24,131 nt of DNA from Actinomycetes bacterium. GTDB taxonomy: Bacteria > Actinomycetota > Acidimicrobiia > Acidimicrobiales > Palsa-688. Below the pieces are notes generated by a model. The model saw nothing but the letters and a program-made list of their open reading frames with translations, ran no database searches and had not been told where the DNA came from. Position 1 is the stretch's first letter; each line of letters begins with the position of its first letter. Positions 21,225 to 24,131 of the stretch are shown here, one piece after another. Location: positions 1 through 24,131 of the forward strand of contig JAKAQB010000053.1 of NCBI GenBank assembly GCA_021811865.1, given 5' to 3'. The translations under genes and the position numbers were made by a program.

Positions 21225-21425
21225 TCAGACGCGACGAACGTTGGACGCCTGCAAGCCTTTGGGGCCCTGGTTGATGTCGAACTCGACCTGCTCGTTCTCC
21301 TCCAGGTTGCGGTATCCGCTGCCCTCGATCGCGCTGAAGTGCACGAACACGTCGGGACCACTCTCTTGGGCGATGAACCCGTACCCCTTGTCGGAGTTGA
21401 ACCATTTCACGGTTCCGGTAGCCAC
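21225..21425 (-). CDS. Cold-shock domain protein (CspA family)
   Basis: This 66-residue single-stranded nucleic-acid chaperone unwinds mRNA structure. The whole protein is one cold-shock domain: [16 protein letters not shown] with RNP1 at 13-18, then DVFVHF with RNP2 at 26-30, and the closing [27 protein letters not shown] 21425 is the start, with a strong GGAGG SD 8-9 bases upstream. The frame stays open to 21932 but that stretch is antisense to the mannosidase. A candidate -10 at 21542-21547 would give a leader of about 110 bases, a length typical of regulated csp mRNAs. The gene is divergent from the mannosidase gene and convergent with fdhD. Confidence 0.96.
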   Translation of the reverse strand: MATGTVKWFNSDKGYGFIAQESGPDVFVHFSAIEGSGYRNLEENEQVEFDINQGPKGLQASNVRRV

Positions 21426-21541
21426 CAGCCATCCCTCCTTTCCTGGCCGGTCCGGGCCTCTTGCCCATCCTGCCCGGCGGCCTCCGGCACCCCTGCCGGG
21501 AGGGACTTGCTCGACACCGATGCTGCGCCCTCGGGCCGGGA

Positions 21542-21547
21542 ACGGTA
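21542..21547 (-). promoter_or_regulatory. Candidate -10 element TACCGT of the cold-shock gene, with long 5' leader
   Basis: On the minus strand TACCGT lies 116 bases before GTG 21425. The intervening 21426-21541 holds several GC hairpin possibilities and the SD, and no other gene. A -35 is not obvious. Confidence 0.35.
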
Positions 21548-21570
21548 GCACGCCACACCCTGCCTGTGCG

Positions 21571-21576
21571 TACCCT
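21571..21576 (+). promoter_or_regulatory. -10 element TACCCT of the alpha-mannosidase gene (leaderless)
   Basis: TACCCT lies 8 bases before ATG 21585 with no SD. Confidence 0.45.
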
Positions 21577-21584
21577 GAAGTTCC

Positions 21585-24131
21585 ATGACCACGAAGGTCG
21601 CTGTCGTCCCCCACACGCACTGGGATCGCGAGTGGTACGCGGGATTCCAGTATTTCCGTTCCCGACTCCTCGATGTCCTCGCTGACCTGCTGGACCGGTT
21701 GGAGCGAAACCCGGCACATCGCTTCTTCCTGCTCGACGGCCAGATGGCGATGATCGACGACTACCTCGCGTTGCGGCCCCGGGATGCCGAACGGATCCGC
21801 GAGCTGGTGCGGGCAGGACGGCTCTCGATCGGCCCTTGGTACGTCCTCATGGACGAGTTCCTCGTCTCCGGTGAGACCATCGTCCGGAACCTGCAGCTCG
21901 GCTTGACCCGCGCCGCAGCGCTCGGCGGGCACCTACCGGTCGGCTACCTTCCCGACATGTTCGGCCACATCGCTCAAATGCCCCAGATCCTGGGCGAAGC
22001 CGGATTCCGGGACGCGGTGGTGTGGCGAGGCGTTCCCCACGCCGTCGACCGGACGGCCTTTTGGTGGCGGGCCCCGGACGGCACCACGGTGCGGGCGGAG
22101 TACCTTCCGGCGGGATACAGCAACGGTGCATCGATTCCCGCCGACGCCGAGGGGCTCCTGCGGCGCCTCCGTGCCCATCACGCGCAATTGGCACCCTTCC
22201 TCGCTGGAGAAGGGTCGCTGCTGTTCATGAACGGCACCGATCACCAGGCGCCGCAGCCATGGCTCCCCCAAGTCGCCGACGCTGTCAACGCCATACAACA
22301 GGAATTCGAGCTCCGCATCACTCCCCTGGCCGAATACCTCGCCGAGGCGCCGACCGCTGCACTGCCCTCCTGGACCGGCGAGCTGCGCAGCAGTGCCCGG
22401 GCCAACCTGCTCATGGGCGTGGCCTCCAACAGGGTCGACGTGAAGATCGCGGCTGCCCGGGCCGAGCGCTCCCTCGAACGGCTGGCAGAGCCGCTCGCTG
22501 CCCTGTGGCTGCCTGCCGAGCGCTGGCCGGGCGAGCTGCTCGACGAGGCGTGGCTCCATGTGGTGCGCAACTCGGCGCACGACTCGATCTGCGCCTGCTC
22601 CGCCGACGAGGTCGGTGTCGCGGTGCGCCACCGCTTCGCCGAGGCGACCACCATCGCCGACAGCGTGATCGGCGCCGTGGACCGCCACCTCGCCGGCGCG
22701 TTCCGCCGGCCCGGCACCATGGTCGTGAACCCGAGCTCCCGCACCCGGTCGGGTCTCGTCGAGATCCTCCTCGCCGGCACGCAGGCGCCACCGGGGACGC
22801 AGCTGGTGGACCGCGCCGACGCCGGGTCCGTCGAGCGTGAGGTGTGTGGACGCGACCTACCCCACGTGCTCGCCGAGCTGACACAGGCGGGCTGGCTCGA
22901 CGACGGTCGGGCCACGGAGGCGAGCGTCGAGTGGACGCCGGCCGGCGTGCGGCTGTCGCTGACGTCGGACCGCACCCGGGTCTCCGACACCTCGCTCCGA
23001 CCGGTGGACGCCACCATGGCGGAAGCCACCGCCCAGGCGGCCGCCAACCCTGACAAGCCGCTGTGGGTGCGCGTCGAGCGCCCCGCCAGCGTCCGGGTGC
23101 TCGCCCGGGTCCGCGAGGTGCCGGGGCACGGGTGGGTGTCCCTGCCCGGCCCGGGCGGCGAGCAGGGCGTGCAGGCCGGCGAGCAGGGCGCCGGTGGCGA
23201 GCAGGGCGTGCAGGCCGGCGACAACTGGTTGGACAACGGCGTGGTGCACCTGGCGGTCAACCCTGCAGACGGAACGTTCGCCGTCAACGGGCTCGCCGGC
23301 ATGGACCGCCTCGTCGACGGCGGCGACGCGGGTGACACCTACAACTTCTCCCCGCCCGCCGAGGACCTCGTCGTCGAACGCCCCGACTCGGTGACGATCA
23401 CCCTCCTCGAGGACGGGCCGGTGCGTGGGCGGCTCCGGGTGCAGCGACGGTTCACTTGGCCGGCGTCGGTGGAGGACGGCCGGCGGGTCGGGACACGGGC
23501 AGTGGAGGTGACCACGGTCCTAGAGCTCCACGCCGGGGAGCCCCTCGTGCGGATCACCACCTGCTTCGACAACCCGTCCCGCGACCACCGCCTGCGCTCC
23601 CTCTTCTCGCTGGCCCGCCGGGCAACCGGCTCGCGGGCGGAGTGCGCCTTTGGCGTCGTGGACCGGCCGCTGACGGCCGAGGGCGGCGACGGCGAGGTCG
23701 GGTTGGCCACCTTCCCTTCGCGACGGTTCGTCCAGGCCGGGGGCGTCACCCTCACCCACGAGGGCCTGCTGGAGTACGAGGTCGTCGACGACGGATGGCA
23801 GCTGGCCCTGACCCTGCTGCGGGCGACCGGCGTCCTGTCGCGCCCCGCCCCCAGCCTCCGCCCAAACGCCGCCGGGCCTCCCCTGCCCACCAACGACGCC
23901 CAGCTCGTCGGCCCCCTCGAGCTTCGCTACGGTGTCGCCGTCGGCGACGACGTCGACCCGTGGTCCCTCGCCGAGGCAGCCTGGGTACCGCTGCGGGTCG
24001 TCACGACGGCGGGCGGGGGCGACCTGCCATCCACCGGGAACCACCTCCGGGTCAGCGGCGCGGAGGTTTCCGCCCTGCGGCGCGTCGGCGGAGCGCTCGA
24101 GCTGCGCGTCTTCAACCCGGGCGACGCCCCA
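21585..24131 (+). CDS. GH38 family alpha-mannosidase (partial, runs off right edge)
   Basis: This zinc-dependent glycoside hydrolase would release alpha-linked mannose, or phospho-/glyceryl-mannose as MngB does. 849 codons are open to the window's end with no stop, so nearly the whole protein is visible. The catalytic (beta/alpha) domain starts at once: HTHWDREW (H10, H12, D14 zinc site), LLDGQ (51-53), then [17 protein letters not shown] with D124 as the expected nucleophile. FMNGTDHQ and [18 protein letters not shown] follow. The helical and beta-sandwich parts come after, to residue 849. ATG 21585 has TACCCT 8 bases upstream. A repeat-like linker [20 protein letters not shown] occupies about residues 525-544. 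The first 700 bases are less GC-rich than the rest. No sugar transporter is visible. Confidence 0.92.
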   Translation, partial: MTTKVAVVPHTHWDREWYAGFQYFRSRLLDVLADLLDRLERNPAHRFFLLDGQMAMIDDYLALRPRDAERIRELVRAGRLSIGPWYVLMDEFLVSGETIVRNLQLGLTRAAALGGHLPVGYLPDMFGHIAQMPQILGEAGFRDAVVWRGVPHAVDRTAFWWRAPDGTTVRAEYLPAGYSNGASIPADAEGLLRRLRAHHAQLAPFLAGEGSLLFMNGTDHQAPQPWLPQVADAVNAIQQEFELRITPLAEYLAEAPTAALPSWTGELRSSARANLLMGVASNRVDVKIAAARAERSLERLAEPLAALWLPAERWPGELLDEAWLHVVRNSAHDSICACSADEVGVAVRHRFAEATTIADSVIGAVDRHLAGAFRRPGTMVVNPSSRTRSGLVEILLAGTQAPPGTQLVDRADAGSVEREVCGRDLPHVLAELTQAGWLDDGRATEASVEWTPAGVRLSLTSDRTRVSDTSLRPVDATMAEATAQAAANPDKPLWVRVERPASVRVLARVREVPGHGWVSLPGPGGEQGVQAGEQGAGGEQGVQAGDNWLDNGVVHLAVNPADGTFAVNGLAGMDRLVDGGDAGDTYNFSPPAEDLVVERPDSVTITLLEDGPVRGRLRVQRRFTWPASVEDGRRVGTRAVEVTTVLELHAGEPLVRITTCFDNPSRDHRLRSLFSLARRATGSRAECAFGVVDRPLTAEGGDGEVGLATFPSRRFVQAGGVTLTHEGLLEYEVVDDGWQLALTLLRATGVLSRPAPSLRPNAAGPPLPTNDAQLVGPLELRYGVAVGDDVDPWSLAEAAWVPLRVVTTAGGGDLPSTGNHLRVSGAEVSALRRVGGALELRVFNPGDAP
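23157..23216. repeat. Short imperfect tandem repeat inside the mannosidase gene
   Basis: Units of 21, 18 and 21 bp (23157-23177, 23178-23195, 23196-23216) encode [13 protein letters not shown] and GEQGVQA. The first and third units are identical in DNA. They keep the reading frame and probably form a flexible loop. Confidence 0.85.

Noticed and set aside
22241..23338. 365-codon minus-strand open frame (Ser/Arg/Thr-rich)
   Set aside because: It is antisense to the GH38 mannosidase and has no recognisable domain.
1..24131. tRNA, rRNA, CRISPR array, insertion sequence or attachment site
   Set aside because: I found no cloverleaf-like sequence, spaced direct repeats, transposase or terminal inverted repeats. 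The only repeats are two short in-frame tandem arrays and small palindromes.

Overview
The window is a dense, very GC-rich chromosomal segment (I counted 75% GC in one sampled 60-base line). It has about 27 protein genes, almost no spacing, many GTG starts, and many 4-base GTGA/ATGA stop-start overlaps. Several families point to Actinomycetota: an Actinobacterial Holin-X protein, DUF3151, a SigB/F/G-type sigma factor, a TAP-like secreted hydrolase and a FIST protein. The overall flavour suggests Acidimicrobiia, but that class assignment is inference. I see no rRNA, tRNA, CRISPR array, insertion sequence or prophage. No gene-free stretch exceeds about 160 bases.

Layout. (1) 1-1906, minus: an operon of three small membrane-type proteins (holin-X, 84 aa, 71 aa), then a ThiS/MoaD-like sulfur carrier and a TtuA-type tRNA thiolase that runs off the left edge. 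(2) 2018-4242, plus: a membrane fatty-acid desaturase, an unknown 129-aa protein and a FIST sensor-like protein. (3) 4344-9249, plus: transketolase, transaldolase, 6-phosphogluconolactonase and a LOG-family protein, i.e. a pentose-phosphate cluster lacking zwf/opcA. (4) 9257-11033, minus: a secreted TAP-like alpha/beta hydrolase and a 66-aa protein. (5) 11074-13205, plus: an M20 dipeptidase and a cysteine-rich putative metal protein. (6) 13197-13806: a tiny zinc-finger-like protein (minus) and a 94-aa protein with a tandem-repeat tail (plus). (7) 13788-18486, minus: tyrS, DUF3151 and a SUFU-domain protein, then sigF-like and RNase D. (8) 18540-21086, plus: an AlkA-like DNA glycosylase, mobA and fdhD. 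(9) 21225-21425, minus: a cold-shock protein. (10) 21585-end, plus: a GH38 alpha-mannosidase truncated by the right edge.

The strongest window-wide signal is regulatory. Nine transcription-unit starts carry a TANNNT hexamer 6-8 bases before the ATG/GTG with no Shine-Dalgarno sequence, the signature of leaderless mRNAs. Downstream genes instead use stop-start overlaps or an SD sequence. Other points worth a second look are: a sulfur carrier ending GGQG, with a correctly phased G7 run that would fuse it to TtuA after a -1 slip; a 21-bp tandem repeat whose third copy supplies the stop codon of the convergent RNase D gene; a 13-codon ORF with its own SD just upstream of the sigma factor; back-to-back overlapping promoters at 11034-11073; and a SUFU protein with an extra C-terminal domain in the tyrS operon.
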